DNA of 64,000 bases from Borovskyia barvae (GCA_030849085.1 JASAOM010001106.1:186001-250000); one strand, 5' to 3'; counted from the stretch's first letter, positions 48,707 to 60,104 are shown. Notes: generated by a model not told the origin, from the sequence alone. Made by a program: numbers and translations.

Positions 48707-50002
48707 ATGGCGGCCTCCGGGTGGTCCATCGCCTGTTCGGTAACGGCCGATCGCATTGTCAACCCGATTCGCTCCATCTCCGATAACGCCAAGCCGTCCC
48801 CGTCCCCCAAGTCCGCCATCAAGATCTCCATCGGCGATCCGACGTTGGATGAAGGGTATCTGCCCGTCCTGCCGACGCAGCAGGCCGCCCTGCAGGATGC
48901 GGTGGCGGCCTGCGAGTGCAGCGGATATAAGCCGACGGTGGGGACCCCCGCCGCCCGGGAGGCGATTGCAACGTTCTGGAAAGATAACTTCGTGCCCTCG
49001 GAGGCGCTGAAGAAGGACATCCTCGCCGATAATGTGGTTCTCACGTCAGGTGGGTCGCACTCTATCCTGATGGCGATCACCGCGATCGCTAACCCCGGCG
49101 ACAACATCCTGATCCCGGCGCCCGGCTTTCCGCACTACGATACGGTCGCGAAGACGTACGGCATCGAGGCCCGCCACTACCACCTCAACCCCGACAAGAA
49201 CTGGGAGGCGAACATGGAAGAAGTCAAGGCGCTGAAGGACGCTCGCACGAAGCTCATCATCTTCACGAACCCGTCGAATCCGTGCGGCAGCAACTTCACC
49301 CGCGAGCACGTGGAGGCGTTCCTGCGCACGGCGGAGGAGCTGAAGGTCCCGATGCTGGCGGATGAGATCTACGCTGGCATGGTCTTTCCGAACGAGGAGA
49401 ACTCGTGTAAAGAGTTCACTTCGGTGGCGAGCATCGAGTCGCCGGTGCCGCGGGTGATCATCTGCGGCACCGCCAAGATCTATCTTGTGCCCGGCTGGCG
49501 TCTTGCGTGGCTCATGTTTGTGGATCCGGCTGGCCATGGTCGGGACTACCTTCGCGGCATCAAGAACGACGCCAACCTCATCTGCGGCCCCAGCGTCCTT
49601 GCTCAGGCCCCTGTTGCGGCGGCGCTGCTGAAGACTCCCTCCGAGTACTACGCCCGCGTGAACGAGATCATCGGCGGAAGTGCGGTCTTCTTTTACAACG
49701 CGCTCAACCAGTCCGCCGTTGCCCGGGATCCGAAGAGGCGCCAGTTGTGGGCTACGATGCCGCAGGCCGCGATGTACGTGATGGTGCAGATCTTCGTCGA
49801 CCAGTTCGATCCAGCCTTCGTGACGGACGACCTCACGTTCGTGGCAGCGCTGCTGGAGGAAGAAAACGTGCAGTGCACGCCTGGCACGGCCTTCAACGCC
49901 CCGAACTGCTTTCGGGTGGTCATTACGCGCCCCACCGATATTCTTAACGAGGCGCTGGAGCGCATGATTGCGTTCTGCGAGCGACACCGCCGTCAGGCCT
50001 AG
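48707..50002 (+). CDS. TAT: Tyrosine aminotransferase paralogue 4 (TAT4)
   Basis: A 431-residue TAT starting at the first ATG in frame, 48707. Landmarks: SIGDPTLDEG at 41-50 (DEG replaces the DGN of the other copies), NPSNPCGSN at 188-196, Asp219 in ADEIYAGM, Schiff-base Lys257 in CGTAKIYLVPGWRLAW, and Arg403 in CFRVVITRP. A short insert (FPNEENSCKE) after AGMV and another around residue 340 lengthen it. Codons are the most GC-ending of the five (about 34 of 40 by hand count at codons 2-41). It lies inside a diverged 89-bp direct repeat and next to an assembly gap. No strong polypyrimidine tract lies immediately upstream; the nearest AG after a T-rich stretch is at 48451-48452. All catalytic residues are intact, so it should be active. 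Confidence 0.94.
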   Translation: MAASGWSIACSVTADRIVNPIRSISDNAKPSPSPKSAIKISIGDPTLDEGYLPVLPTQQAALQDAVAACECSGYKPTVGTPAAREAIATFWKDNFVPSEALKKDILADNVVLTSGGSHSILMAITAIANPGDNILIPAPGFPHYDTVAKTYGIEARHYHLNPDKNWEANMEEVKALKDARTKLIIFTNPSNPCGSNFTREHVEAFLRTAEELKVPMLADEIYAGMVFPNEENSCKEFTSVASIESPVPRVIICGTAKIYLVPGWRLAWLMFVDPAGHGRDYLRGIKNDANLICGPSVLAQAPVAAALLKTPSEYYARVNEIIGGSAVFFYNALNQSAVARDPKRRQLWATMPQAAMYVMVQIFVDQFDPAFVTDDLTFVAALLEEENVQCTPGTAFNAPNCFRVVITRPTDILNEALERMIAFCERHRRQA

Positions 50003-52692
50003 GAGGTGAGGTGAGAAGGAGGCGAGCGGGGAGCGAGACGAGGTGGGGGAGGGGAGTGGAGATGCAGATGCGCGTCGCCACCACCGCCGTTGGAACTTCC
50101 TCTCATGCTATCATCGAACACACACAAGGTTGGCGTGGGACGCCGCTTAGATTAGTGCTGAAACGGGGGAGCGCAAGGTCGGCGCACTTCCGTAGAGCCG
50201 TGGGTGTGCGGAAGCGCGCGCGAAGGTGGAGAGAGATCGGCGAGCTACTGTCGAGTAGCCTTCTCTCCTTTCTCCTCATGGCTAGCCTTGGGGGTTCGCA
50301 CTGTCGTGGTGGGCTTTCCGGTGTGTGTGTGTGTGTGTGTGTGTGTGCCGGAGTATGTAGGTGACATCAGCAGTTTCCTTTTTCTCTCGTGTCAAGACTC
50401 GCCCCCACCCCCTGTCTCACCGTTTCCTTTCTCCCCCCACGGGAGAGTGCATCTGCAAGAAAACAATTCCTCCCTCGCTCTCTTTCTCTTGTATATACCA
50501 TGCATGTGTTCGTGCACAGGCCGCTTCGTCGTCTGACGCGGCCTACGCCTCTCCCCCCTCCTACCTGGATCTGTGTTTCTCCCCCAGCGTCCATCTCTTT
50601 TCGCTGTACGTGTGTGTATCCTAGTTTATCCTAGTTTATCTTACTTATATCTTGTCTAATCTGTGTTTCCGTTGAAAGCCACAGGAGAGGTGCCTCGTGT
50701 CTTAGCACATGCTCTCTTTTCGCCATCTTTCTTAACCATCTTGTGGGTGTTGTGCGAGTGTGTCCACTTCATTTTTAAACTCTCTTCAACTTTCATATGC
50801 GCTGGCGTAAGGTGCCATCGCGACTGTTTCCCTTGGAATGATAAAATGTGTTCGAAAAAGCGGAGAGCGGAGCAGCGCCGAGGCTGTGCGAGACGTGCGA
50901 CGGCCGCTCTGTCACCGTCCCTTTCTTAACTTCATCGCGGGCACACAGTGACTCTCCCCTCTTGACCCTCCTCCCCCCCCTTCTCCCAACCCACGTGCTG
51001 CGAGATGGCCGCAGAAGCTGGCGGTACAGGGCCACAGCGTCGTGATGCTGTGAAGAGCGCGCGTGCGAAGGAAACCTCTCTAGGTGCGGGTGTGCCTGTC
51101 CGCCGAGAGAGCGAGGGCTGGGTGGAAGGAAACGAAGTGCGTGAGGACATCGTGGCCCGCAAAGTGCGTCGCGTCAGCGCGAAAGCGGCCATTCCTCATC
51201 TCCCTCCCTTCTCCTTCCCCCCACTCCCGCTCCCACTTCCCATCTCCATTCCAAACTGGACACTATCGGATGCGTGGACCCTGCCACGCAGGTGGGTCAA
51301 CTCATCCGTGCGTGCTACTACTCTCGAGATCGGCTTGTTGTGTTTCTCGTAGAGGCGGGCGGGGCCTTAGCCTTTGCAGTGGGGTGCAGGATCTGGAGAA
51401 ACGTGTTATTGCTAGTGTTAGGATAAGGCACGGTGTAGAACGTCGGTGTGTAATGGGGCTACGGTGTACGCGACGCCGATAGAGTTGAAGGGGAAATCAA
51501 AGAAGAATATACGGTTTGTGAGTGAAGGGTAAAGAGGAGGCAACTTAATGTGATGGTTTTAGCACCGGGCTCTTACCTCTCTGTATGCACGCTTTACATG
51601 TTTGAACAGTAGCAGATGTTCCACGGGTCTTTTTTTTCTCATGTCTATGTATTTATAGAGAGAGATATACTTGAATTCCACGATATCCATTGGTACGCCT
51701 CCTTCGAGTGCATGTTAAGATAGCGTGATCAGCTCTCTTGTACCTACACATATGCCCATACGCTGTCACTTAGGGAATAGCGGATGATCCTGGTCAGCTA
51801 GTTTTTCCCTCTTATGCACATGCGGGCATCCGTAAAGTAGGGTCCTCGATTCGTCTCGGCAACGCAATGTGTTACAGCGTCTCCGGCAAAGAAGAGGTGA
51901 ATCCTGCCAGTGTCGCGGGGCCAATAGTCGAGGAAACAAGTTGGTATGTCGGAAAGGGAAACTCAAATTTGCCTCTGAAGAGAAAAATGGGGGGTTTTCC
52001 AAGAAGGGAAAAAAGAAAATCGTGAAACGATCCAGAACGGAGAACCTCAAAAGCTCCGAAAGAAGCTGTCAGACGAAAAAAATGAAGTTGAGGAAGGACG
52101 GCGGACTGCCGGAGGTGACCAGCGAAATGGTGGAGCAACAAGGATAGTGCATGGATAACTCTTTTGAGTTTTTTTTACTTGGCTTCGTGAGTCCCCATCT
52201 GTCCCCGCGCTTTTTCTTGTCCTCTGGGTGGTGGTGGTGGGGATTCTTCCTCGTCTACTTTACGTGCTTCAACCTGATGAGCGAGTCCGAAGACTTCTGC
52301 GGATGAGCGGAATGAAGAGGAAAAAAGGGAAGGCGCAATTTCGTTGGGTGGATGACATGAAACGGAGGGACAGCAACGCCTGTCGGTGGACAGTGCCCTT
52401 CTTCGGATCCGCCCGCTTCTAGCTTTTCCTTGCAAGACAAAGCCGTCTCACAGCGGCTCCCAGACCGTCCTTTCTGCTTCCATTGCTCTCCCTCGTTCGC
52501 TCGTACTTCGTATTCCCCTCCACCTCTCTCCGTCTATCTCCATACTGTAAAGACGACAGCAAACTTTGTAGCGGGTGTAGGCAAAGACCTTTTGTACCTA
52601 TAAATATCGATCAGCTTCCCTTCTTGCGCCCAACAGTGATCATACGCACGTTTGACTCTTTATTTCGTCGCTCAGTCCCCTCGTTATCATCG
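50003..52692. other. Intergenic between TAT4 and TAT5
   Basis: 2.7 kb. It has a (GT)n run at about 50323-50346 and a short tandem repeat of CCTAGTTTAT at about 50619-50641. A 92-codon Lys/Arg-rich frame at 51869-52147 has no ATG near its start and is not called. A C+T-rich stretch at 52466-52548, followed by AG at 52551-52552, is the likely acceptor for TAT5. Confidence 0.55.
51206..51294 (+). repeat. 89-bp direct repeat, right copy, flanking TAT4
   Basis: Right partner of 47990-48078, 3216 bp away, with three substitutions (C/G, T/G, T/G) and no gaps. Sequence outside the 89 bp is unrelated on both sides. Confidence 0.9.
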
Positions 52693-53991
52693 ATGGCGCG
52701 CGACTGGAGTGATCTCAAGCCCTCACGGCGTTGCACGATACCACAGCCACTGCAAGAGTGTGGCGCTAAACTGGGGCAGATCCGAGCTGAGAATGCTGCC
52801 CGGCACGCAGCAGAGGAAAAGGAATTTATCTCCCTTGCTGTTGGGGACCCGGCACTGGACGGCAACCTCCCCCCACCGCCTGTGCTGATACAGACGATGG
52901 TTACGGCCATTTCAGAAAGTCGCAGCAACGGGTACACGCTCTGTCATGGCGCTGCAGATGCCCGCCAGGCGGTGGCCGATTATTGGACTCGGTCCTTTAC
53001 CCCTTCCTTACCCAACGGTGCCCTGTCTGCGAAGGATGTCATCCTCACGTGTGGTTGCTTGGATGCCCTCTCCATCTCGTTTGGAGCGGTGGCCATGAAA
53101 GGGGACCGCATTCTCATTCCAGAGCCGTATTTCCCCCACTACGACATGATTTGCGCCTTCTACGGTATTGAGCCCATCTATTACCCCTGCCGATCGGAAT
53201 GCAACTGGGAAGTTGATATGGATGCGCTACGGCAGATCCTCGATGGGGATGCGCAGCACCGCATACGTGCACTGCTGCTTACTAACCCCTCCAACCCGTG
53301 CGGCAGCAATTTTTCGCGGGCCCACACAGCGGAGGTGGTCCGGTTTGCCGAAGAATGGCGCCTGCCCATCATCTCCGACGAAGTGTACGCGGGGATGACC
53401 TTCAACGTCGATGACCCTTCAGCGGATGTGCCATTCACGTCTGTGGCGGACATCCCGTCCAACGCGACGCGCTTCGTGGTCTCCGGCGCGTCGAAACGCC
53501 TCAGCATTCCAGGGGCGCGCATGGGCTGGATCATTCGCATCGACCCGACCGACGCGGGATCGGAGCTGATGCTGGGGTGCCTCAACCTCGCCGCTCGATT
53601 TTTCGTCCCCACGACTCCGCTGCAGAGCTCTATGGTGAAGTGGCTGCCTGCGACGGACGAGGCGTACTTCACCCACGCGAAGAAACTGCTGTGTGCGAAT
53701 GCCGTCTACCTGTACGCAACCCTCTCGAAAATACCGTGCCTCACCCCTATGAAGCCGGAAGGGGGCATGTTTATGTCCGTGCTGCTGAAGCCCAGCGAAC
53801 TGGAGGAGACAGTAGCGGACGGGGTGGGCTTCGCCAATAAGTTGGCGGAGGAAGAAAACATACAGGTGTTTCCTGGGGAGCCGTTCCACATGCCCTGTGC
53901 GTTTCGCCTGACCCTTTCCCGTCCGCTTCCCATCTGCGAGAAAGCCGTGCAGCGCATCGTCGCCTTTTGCGAACGCCACCGCCGGAATTGA
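52693..53991 (+). CDS. TAT: Tyrosine aminotransferase paralogue 5 (TAT5), divergent
   Basis: A 432-residue aminotransferase, the most divergent copy. The frame is open upstream, but the first ATG is at 52693. Landmarks are kept: AVGDPALDGN at 49-58, NPSNPCGSN at 198-206, Asp229 in SDEVYAGM, Schiff-base Lys268 in SGASKRLSIPGARMGW, and Arg405 in AFRLTLSRP. The tryptophan of the PGWR motif found in TAT1 to TAT4 is alanine here, and the segment before the lysine reads SGAS rather than (C/G)G(T/L)A. Its N terminus (about 1-45) is unlike the others, with an Ala/Glu-rich helix. It has an insert at about 184-192 and another at 237-246. It is likely a functional PLP enzyme with altered substrate or cofactor-site geometry. 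Third-position G+C over codons 2-41 is about 23 of 40. Confidence 0.9.
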   Translation: MARDWSDLKPSRRCTIPQPLQECGAKLGQIRAENAARHAAEEKEFISLAVGDPALDGNLPPPPVLIQTMVTAISESRSNGYTLCHGAADARQAVADYWTRSFTPSLPNGALSAKDVILTCGCLDALSISFGAVAMKGDRILIPEPYFPHYDMICAFYGIEPIYYPCRSECNWEVDMDALRQILDGDAQHRIRALLLTNPSNPCGSNFSRAHTAEVVRFAEEWRLPIISDEVYAGMTFNVDDPSADVPFTSVADIPSNATRFVVSGASKRLSIPGARMGWIIRIDPTDAGSELMLGCLNLAARFFVPTTPLQSSMVKWLPATDEAYFTHAKKLLCANAVYLYATLSKIPCLTPMKPEGGMFMSVLLKPSELEETVADGVGFANKLAEEENIQVFPGEPFHMPCAFRLTLSRPLPICEKAVQRIVAFCERHRRN

Positions 53992-56258
53992 GCAGGCGCT
54001 TTTTTCGCTGTGGTTGGGCGCGGTCGTTTCTCTCCTTCCACCTGTTTTTATAAGGAAATGATGAACGACCCCGCAGCAAAAACCTCTCTTCTGCCTCTCT
54101 TTTTCCTTTCATATTTTTCCCGAAACCTCTGTTTCTTAGGATGAGGTTTCGGGGAAAGGTACACAAAGAAAGTTGTATCGGGGAAGGTACAGTGAGGTTA
54201 GCGACAGGATAGTGATGGAAGAACGAATGTCTGACGTACGCACACAAATAAGGGTTTTTTATTGCGAAGATTAGTGCGACGCAGATGAAGGGACACTGAA
54301 AGCTCGTGGACTTACGAAAGTGTCGCTTCCTTGCATACTTGTTGAGGTCGGTGAATCTTTTTTCCTTTTCCTGTTGCGTCGTACATTTGTATTTTCTGCA
54401 TTCGTTTGCCGCTATCGCACCTTTTTCTTTGGTGAACGCCGCGACATCTTCCTTCCGTACTACTCTCCGCTTTTCCTCAGTGTTATGTGATCCGATAGTA
54501 GGGATCGCGGAGGTGAAGAACGTGAGCCTTTTTATTTCGTTAGCCGTCCTCCGCGACACCGGTTAGGATGCCATGAAGCCATGTTGTCATACATACTTTT
54601 GCTCTTTTATGCTACTAGCATGTTTCCTGTTCATTCTCTTCTCGTTTTCTTACTATTTTATTCATATATACTGTGTGAAAGGCAGAGGATCGGGTCCGCT
54701 GAGAAAAGTGAGCATGTTAGCTATCCTGCCTCGTGTTGTAGAGTGCATGTGAAGGTGCGGAAGCTCGGAAAAAAAAAGAAGCGATGCAGCGGGGGGGGGG
54801 GGGGTAAGGGGTAGGGACATTCTGTAAAGAACATAAAAGCCGTCTCAAGAACTCTTTCCTTCCTCGCCCTCACACCTGCTTCCCTCCTAAGTTTTTTTAA
54901 AGAGAAGAGGACTGTAGAGAGGTGGTAGTAACGGGAGTTGCGCAACCTTTCGCCTTTTCCTCTGTGCCGGTGATACCCCTCCCTCTCTCTCACTCTCTCT
55001 GTCTTGCAGAGTTCCGGTGTTGGGTTGCACGATTTTGCCCATCTCCTTCGCATAGCAAGGTAAGACTCAAGGGCAGACACACACACACACGCTGTAACAA
55101 ACTCTGTGAGACGCGCCAAAGTCCGTTTGGCTTGCGTGGGGCTATAACACGAGAACTTTCTGCGTTGCAAGGTTTTTCGCTCCTTTATTCTCTTTTTTTT
55201 AGTGTGTGTGTGTGTGGGGGGGGGGGCTATCTTCTTCAGGGTGCCTCTACCATGATGATTGTTTAGGACTCTACGCTTCTCCGCTGCTGGTTATGTGTGT
55301 GTGTTTCAGTTATTGAGATTAGCAGTCGTGGCGTACCACATACCAAAACCGATCTGGTGGAGATCCACTGCTTCACCTGTCGCAAAATGCGTACGCTCAC
55401 AGGGAAAGTGAAAGGGGACGGGGGAGAAGAGAATGATGATTCGTTTCCTCCCCACCCACACACACAAAAAAAATTGTTTCTGAAGTATGCGGAGGAACAT
55501 CCACCTCATCTTCCCACACGCTTCGCCCCTTTCAGAAATTATTTGACAATGTGAAGAACTGAAACTACTTTTCCGTCACGAAGAGAGGGGGACTACAGCA
55601 AACAATCCTATATGAGTATTGGCCTTTGCCACGCCGCTGCGAGGGAGTTGCAAAAGAGGAACTGTCCTCCGCTGTTCCTTTCGCCCCCTTTCCAATAGGA
55701 AAAATGATGCATCGCGAAACGTTCTTTTTTCGTTTGTGCACCGTACGTTTCGAGGACTCGTAACGAAAGGAAGCTCTCTTACGAGATGAGGATTGTGTGG
55801 CCGCACTGTGCACTTGGCGGAGCTGATGGATGAACCCCAAGTATGCTTCCGGCCTTTCCCTCTTTCCACTTCCCAGGGTTTTCGAATTCTTCTCCCTTCT
55901 CACCACACGGCTAGACCTCTGGTGAGACTGCATGCACGTTTCCCTAAGCCCCTCCTCCTTTGCTTTTCTCATGACCCCATCTCTTTGCTTCGTTTCGACG
56001 CTCGACAGCCCAAATAGACCGGCAATTGTTGATCCACCTCGATCGTTAGGGTACCAAATCCCCTTTTCTCAGTTGCCATCCCATTGAATCGGTACGTTGG
56101 ATTCGTTGATCGGAGCGTGCACCCGCTGTCATTTTCCTGTGAAGTTGCGTGGGTGGTGGTGAAAGCTTCCTTTTCGATCGTTGCTCACAAACGGTCAGTG
56201 CTCCCTCTCGAATACCTGTTTCGTTTTTCTCGGAACATTGCCTGTGTCCTCAAGCGCC
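53992..56258. other. Intergenic downstream of TAT5
   Basis: 2.3 kb without a recognised gene. It holds a poly-G run of about 15 at 54791-54805, a (CA)n run at about 55077-55090, and a (TG)n run followed by poly-G at about 55203-55226. Confidence 0.55.
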
Positions 56259-56843
56259 ATGGGAGAGAAACATTCAGGTTCTGCGACAGGGGACGCTGCC
56301 AAGCTTCCTTCGCAGCTGCGCGTCAAGCTGTCCTTCGCCCCCACCCAAAAGAAGATGCATCAGCAACTCTCTTTCCCACAACTGAGAGCCGCTCTAAATC
56401 TTTGCCCCCTGAAGGCAGGAAACAAACCAGGGCGGAAACGCGGCCGCCCTTGCGCCACTCAAGAAAAGGAGTCGAGAGGGCCCTTCATAGAAAGTCAAGA
56501 TGGCGTCTCCCACAGCGGTGGAGATTGTCACGATGAATCCGACCCCTCCCCTTCCCCACCATTGATAGACTCCAGCGCGGTGAGGCGCTCTGGAAATGTG
56601 AAAGATGCCCCGTCCCGATCAAACAGCATAGTGCCCACCAAGGATACCAACAACAAAGAGGCGGCAAGTCGAGCAAGGGCAGCGCGGAGAAGTCGCCGCA
56701 TCGGCAGCTCGCACCACCCTCGGGAATACCTCACCAAAGCGGATATCTGCCATGTGCGAATTTGCCCTGTGGAGGATGGGTCCATCTTCCGCACCGCTCC
56801 TCATGTACATGGTGCAGGAGATCTCACGCTGCATGAAGTATGA
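56259..56843 (+). CDS. Hypothetical basic protein with an AT-hook-like motif
   Basis: A 194-residue frame starting at ATG 56259. It is rich in Ser, Arg, Lys and Pro and mostly predicted disordered. Residues 56-64 read KPGRKRGRP, whose RGRP core resembles an AT-hook, the minor-groove binding motif of HMGA-like proteins. A run of Arg/Ala at about 139-150 is also basic. The last 40 residues (from about YLTKADICHVRICPVEDG) look more ordered. Codon use is like coding DNA rather than spacer, and there is no simple repeat in it. No family was recognised. A nuclear or DNA-binding role is a guess from one short motif. It could still be a chance frame. Confidence 0.45.
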   Translation: MGEKHSGSATGDAAKLPSQLRVKLSFAPTQKKMHQQLSFPQLRAALNLCPLKAGNKPGRKRGRPCATQEKESRGPFIESQDGVSHSGGDCHDESDPSPSPPLIDSSAVRRSGNVKDAPSRSNSIVPTKDTNNKEAASRARAARRSRRIGSSHHPREYLTKADICHVRICPVEDGSIFRTAPHVHGAGDLTLHEV

Positions 56844-58032
56844 GGAAATCAAGAGGTGGAAAGTGGGAAAGAAAGAATGGCGATCAGAGGACTGTGGGAG
56901 CGTGTGCGTGTGTGTAGAGGGCTCCTTGAGCTTGAACCACGCACGTTGTCATTCTCCAGTAAAGGAGACGTTCCATTCTCCATAAATGGCCTGCAAAGAG
57001 CCAACAACAGGATGGTGGTTTAAGAAATGGAGTAGAGAGGAAGGGAAGGGGCCAGTAATCTACCCGGAAGAGGCAGGACGGCAAAACAAAAAGAAAGAGA
57101 GAGCAGAGCCATCTTTTTTGTTTTGTTCTGAGCCCGGAGCGAACAGAGCCAATGAAAGATTTTTAGTGCATTCACCCTATGAAGCAAGAATCAAGGAGTG
57201 CGTTGGACTGTCTTGTACAACTGGCTTTGCTGACATCGTCGTGGCTTAACGATGCGCAAAGTCGTTCATCTCCCCAAAAAGAACGGGCTATTCGTGACCC
57301 TCCAAACTGCATCGATGTGAATCTTTTTAGGGATGAGATTATTATTTTTCAACTACCTTCCGTGTTTTCTTCAAACCTCTTCTTCGCTTGCCTCGTCTCC
57401 CTCGTCACTCTCTCGCCCCCAAGTGATCCTTCGTTTTTTTCTGTTGTTGTTGTGGGTGCTTCCATCACCCTCTTCGATTGAGGAAGATCTCGTGTTGTTC
57501 GTGCTCGAATGAATCTCTGCCGATGTAGAGTATCGCCAGCGAAGCTCGGAGCATCCGTCTTTTGCTCTCAGTAAAAGAAATAAGAGGGATGCTGGCACTC
57601 TTCTTCCACTGCCGCCCCATCACTCGCACTCTCCCTCTCTCTCTCTCTCTACATCCGCACCTCCACACCGCTCTCTTCTCGAACTGTCAGCTCTCGCTTC
57701 CCACGAGGGAGGGAAGGAGTTTTCTCCTTCCTCTCTAAAAAAAAAACAATACTCAGCCTCACTTACCAGGGGTTGGGCGAGTTGAGAAGAGGTGTTTTGC
57801 CCTTTTGCTTAGCGACGCCTGAATTTCGCTGTTTTCCCGAAATTTGACGTGATCACCCGCGCGTTTTATTGCCGTGGCGAGCGTCGCCCCTTGGGGTGGT
57901 TCCTCCTTCTTATCGCCTGCGCCACCGCCGCCGCCGCTCTCACTCCAGTCACCGAGAAGCGCTGCCTCACGCCAAGTGGATCCTTTTGTGGGTCCCGAGT
58001 GGGATACTCTTGAGGAAAGCCGATTGTTCGAA
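56844..58032. other. Intergenic between two small hypothetical genes
   Basis: No gene was recognised with confidence. A (CT)n run lies at about 57632-57651. A 100-codon ATG frame at 57179-57481, with a hydrophobic end, has no supporting feature. Confidence 0.5.
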
Positions 58033-58443
58033 ATGGATGAGATGAGAACGCCACTTCCCAGAGACACACCGATGGCATCCGTTGCAGTTCAAGGTCCATC
58101 CGCCGTACGTTCCTCATCAGGGTTTCCATGTAGCGCTGGAGACGACGCTGCACAGCTGGGACACTCAGACCCCTTCGCCACCGCCGTGATTTATCAGAGG
58201 AAGGGGAGAGAGTACGAAGCACCAGCGGACGTGCTCCCTCCAACGGTGGAGGAAGAATCGTGGAGACGCTGGGGATTCCGTCATCTCTACAATGGCGTCA
58301 TAACGATGCTGATTAGTTTTTATCAGGTGACCCAGCTCGCGAGAAAGAAGCCGCCACCAGATATGAAAGCGCTCGCGTACCGCAACAGGTTGTACATACC
58401 TGTTCCTCCGCCTGAACAGGCACCTAGTTCCGACCCTGTGTGA
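58033..58443 (+). CDS. Small hypothetical protein
   Basis: A 136-residue frame from the first ATG at 58033. The frame is open for 53 more codons upstream without an ATG. Residues about 1-75 are Ser/Pro/Asp-rich. The segment about 76-105 is the most ordered, with ESWRRWGFRHLYNG followed by the hydrophobic VITMLISFYQ, which could be an amphipathic helix or a single membrane anchor. The tail is Pro-rich. Codon use looks coding. No family was recognised and no function is assigned. Confidence 0.5.
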   Translation: MDEMRTPLPRDTPMASVAVQGPSAVRSSSGFPCSAGDDAAQLGHSDPFATAVIYQRKGREYEAPADVLPPTVEEESWRRWGFRHLYNGVITMLISFYQVTQLARKKPPPDMKALAYRNRLYIPVPPPEQAPSSDPV

Positions 58444-59027
58444 GAAGCCGGGATTTCGACGAAGAGGGGTACGGCGTGAGGGAAAAGAGCGGCACGTATT
58501 ATACCCCCTTCGAAGGTGCATGTGTGATGCCGCTGCTGCGCAACGGGTTGAGAAAGGCATCCGCCCCATGTTTTTCTCGGACTGTACGCGCTTCTCTCTC
58601 TGCCTCCCTTCGTGTTTTCTCGAGGCGCGGGTGCTCGCTCGCTGTCCGCCTTCCTCTCCCCAACTTCGCTATATATGGAGAATAATTCGGGGTCGGGCTG
58701 AGGAGGTTTCGGGCGGTGCACCTTCTGGAGAGGACCTTCGACGCCGCGAGGTGCAACGCGTATAAGCACGGCGAATAGGTCACGCTACGAAAGGATGAGG
58801 CAGCTAGTCGTAAAAGACAGCCCCCAGCGTAGAACACCTACACCCATGGGACCCTCCATCACATCGTGTTTATACGGTAGCGTGTCTGCCCATCTTAGTG
58901 TGATGAGGACTGAGAATAGGTGGGTGGGCGGGTGGGGAAATCAGTGTCCTTCCCTCCTACTCTTCGTCTTCCCCCTTCCTTCATCGCCTCTCCTTCCCCT
59001 AACAATGATCTTACTATTCGAGGACGA

Positions 59028-59043
59028 ATATATACATACATAT

Positions 59044-59080
<37 letters not shown>
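59028..59080. repeat. Long (TA)n/(TACA)n microsatellite
   Basis: An imperfect TATATACATA stretch passes into about fifteen uninterrupted TA units. This is the longest TA repeat in the window. Confidence 0.9.
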
Positions 59081-59083
<3 letters not shown>

Positions 59084-60034
59084 ATTATCTTTGCTACATA
59101 TCGACGAAGTTTTACTCGTGCGCGCTCCTTCTGCTCCTGCTCATTTAGCTCTCTCTATTTATCGTCACCTTCGAATGTCTCTGTATTGCGGCGATTCTTC
59201 TTTTGCCCCAACGGCCCTTCTTCAGTTTGGAGATCCGCAGATGAGATTTCAATAAAAAACAATAGCAAGAACGACGACGACGACGACACACCCACACATG
59301 CTAACTGGTGTGCGCAGGAGGGTATATGAATATCGCGAAATTGTTTGGGGATGGGACTGTTTTGCCGGTGACAGTGCGACTGCGAGAGAGAGAGGGCAGT
59401 AGCTGCACCACTGTATGAATGATGAAAAGTTCGACTGGCACCTTCCTGTATGAGGATCCTCTCAAATCCAATAATAGAGTTGATAGATCCTCAAAGGGTA
59501 GCATTTTAGATCGTATAGGCTGGTGCTTCTCGCGTTTGGCGTGGCCTATCGCTCTTTTTTTCTTCTGCGTAGGGATCTCTCTCCTTTTCTTCTTTCTCGT
59601 CTTCTGAACCATCGCCGAGCTCATGCACACGCCAAAAGGCCCTCAAAACGATTAAGGAGAGAGGGACAGAGAGTAGAGGGGCGTTGGTACTAGGGAGTTT
59701 ATATTTCATCCGAACGAAGTGGGCATGGATCAAGCTCGGCTGTGGTGCGATGTAGACGCTTCCTGAAGGGCACGAATCCATCCCCCATCTCTCCTACCCA
59801 CCCACCGATCCCCACCGCGTTGTCCCGGCCTTCCTTTCTCCTGCTCAGCACTCAACAAGTTAGCTCTCTTTGGTCTCGTCTTCCTGCTTCACTTCCCTCT
59901 CTTCCCTCAACACACACACATTCGCACGCGTTTTCTCGGATGTGCGGGTTACTCTACTTGGTCGATGTGTCATCCCTCTGGTTCAGGAATCGGGTGTCGT
60001 CCACTTCTGCCCGTCGATAGCATATCTCTTCACA

Positions 60035-60104
60035 GCTTGATCTCTTCTCTTCCCTTTCCCTAGAATTGTTACACTCCCTACCCTTCCCCTATCCCTCTCC
60101 ATAG
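60035..60104 (+). promoter_or_regulatory. Polypyrimidine tract and candidate trans-splice acceptor for JGT
   Basis: A C+T-rich stretch of about 65 bp ends in AG at 60103-60104. A second pyrimidine stretch follows directly (60108-60135). Either would give a 5' UTR of about 200-240 bp. Confidence 0.45.

Noticed and set aside
49046-49987. 313-codon minus-strand frame
   Set aside because: Antisense shadow of TAT4. The + strand frame carries the full aminotransferase signature.
51869-52147. 92-codon Lys/Arg-rich frame upstream of TAT5
   Set aside because: No ATG occurs until codon 72 and there is no recognisable domain.
57179-57481. 100-codon frame with hydrophobic C-terminal half
   Set aside because: The hydrophobic part is the reading of a C+T-rich tract and nothing else supports it.
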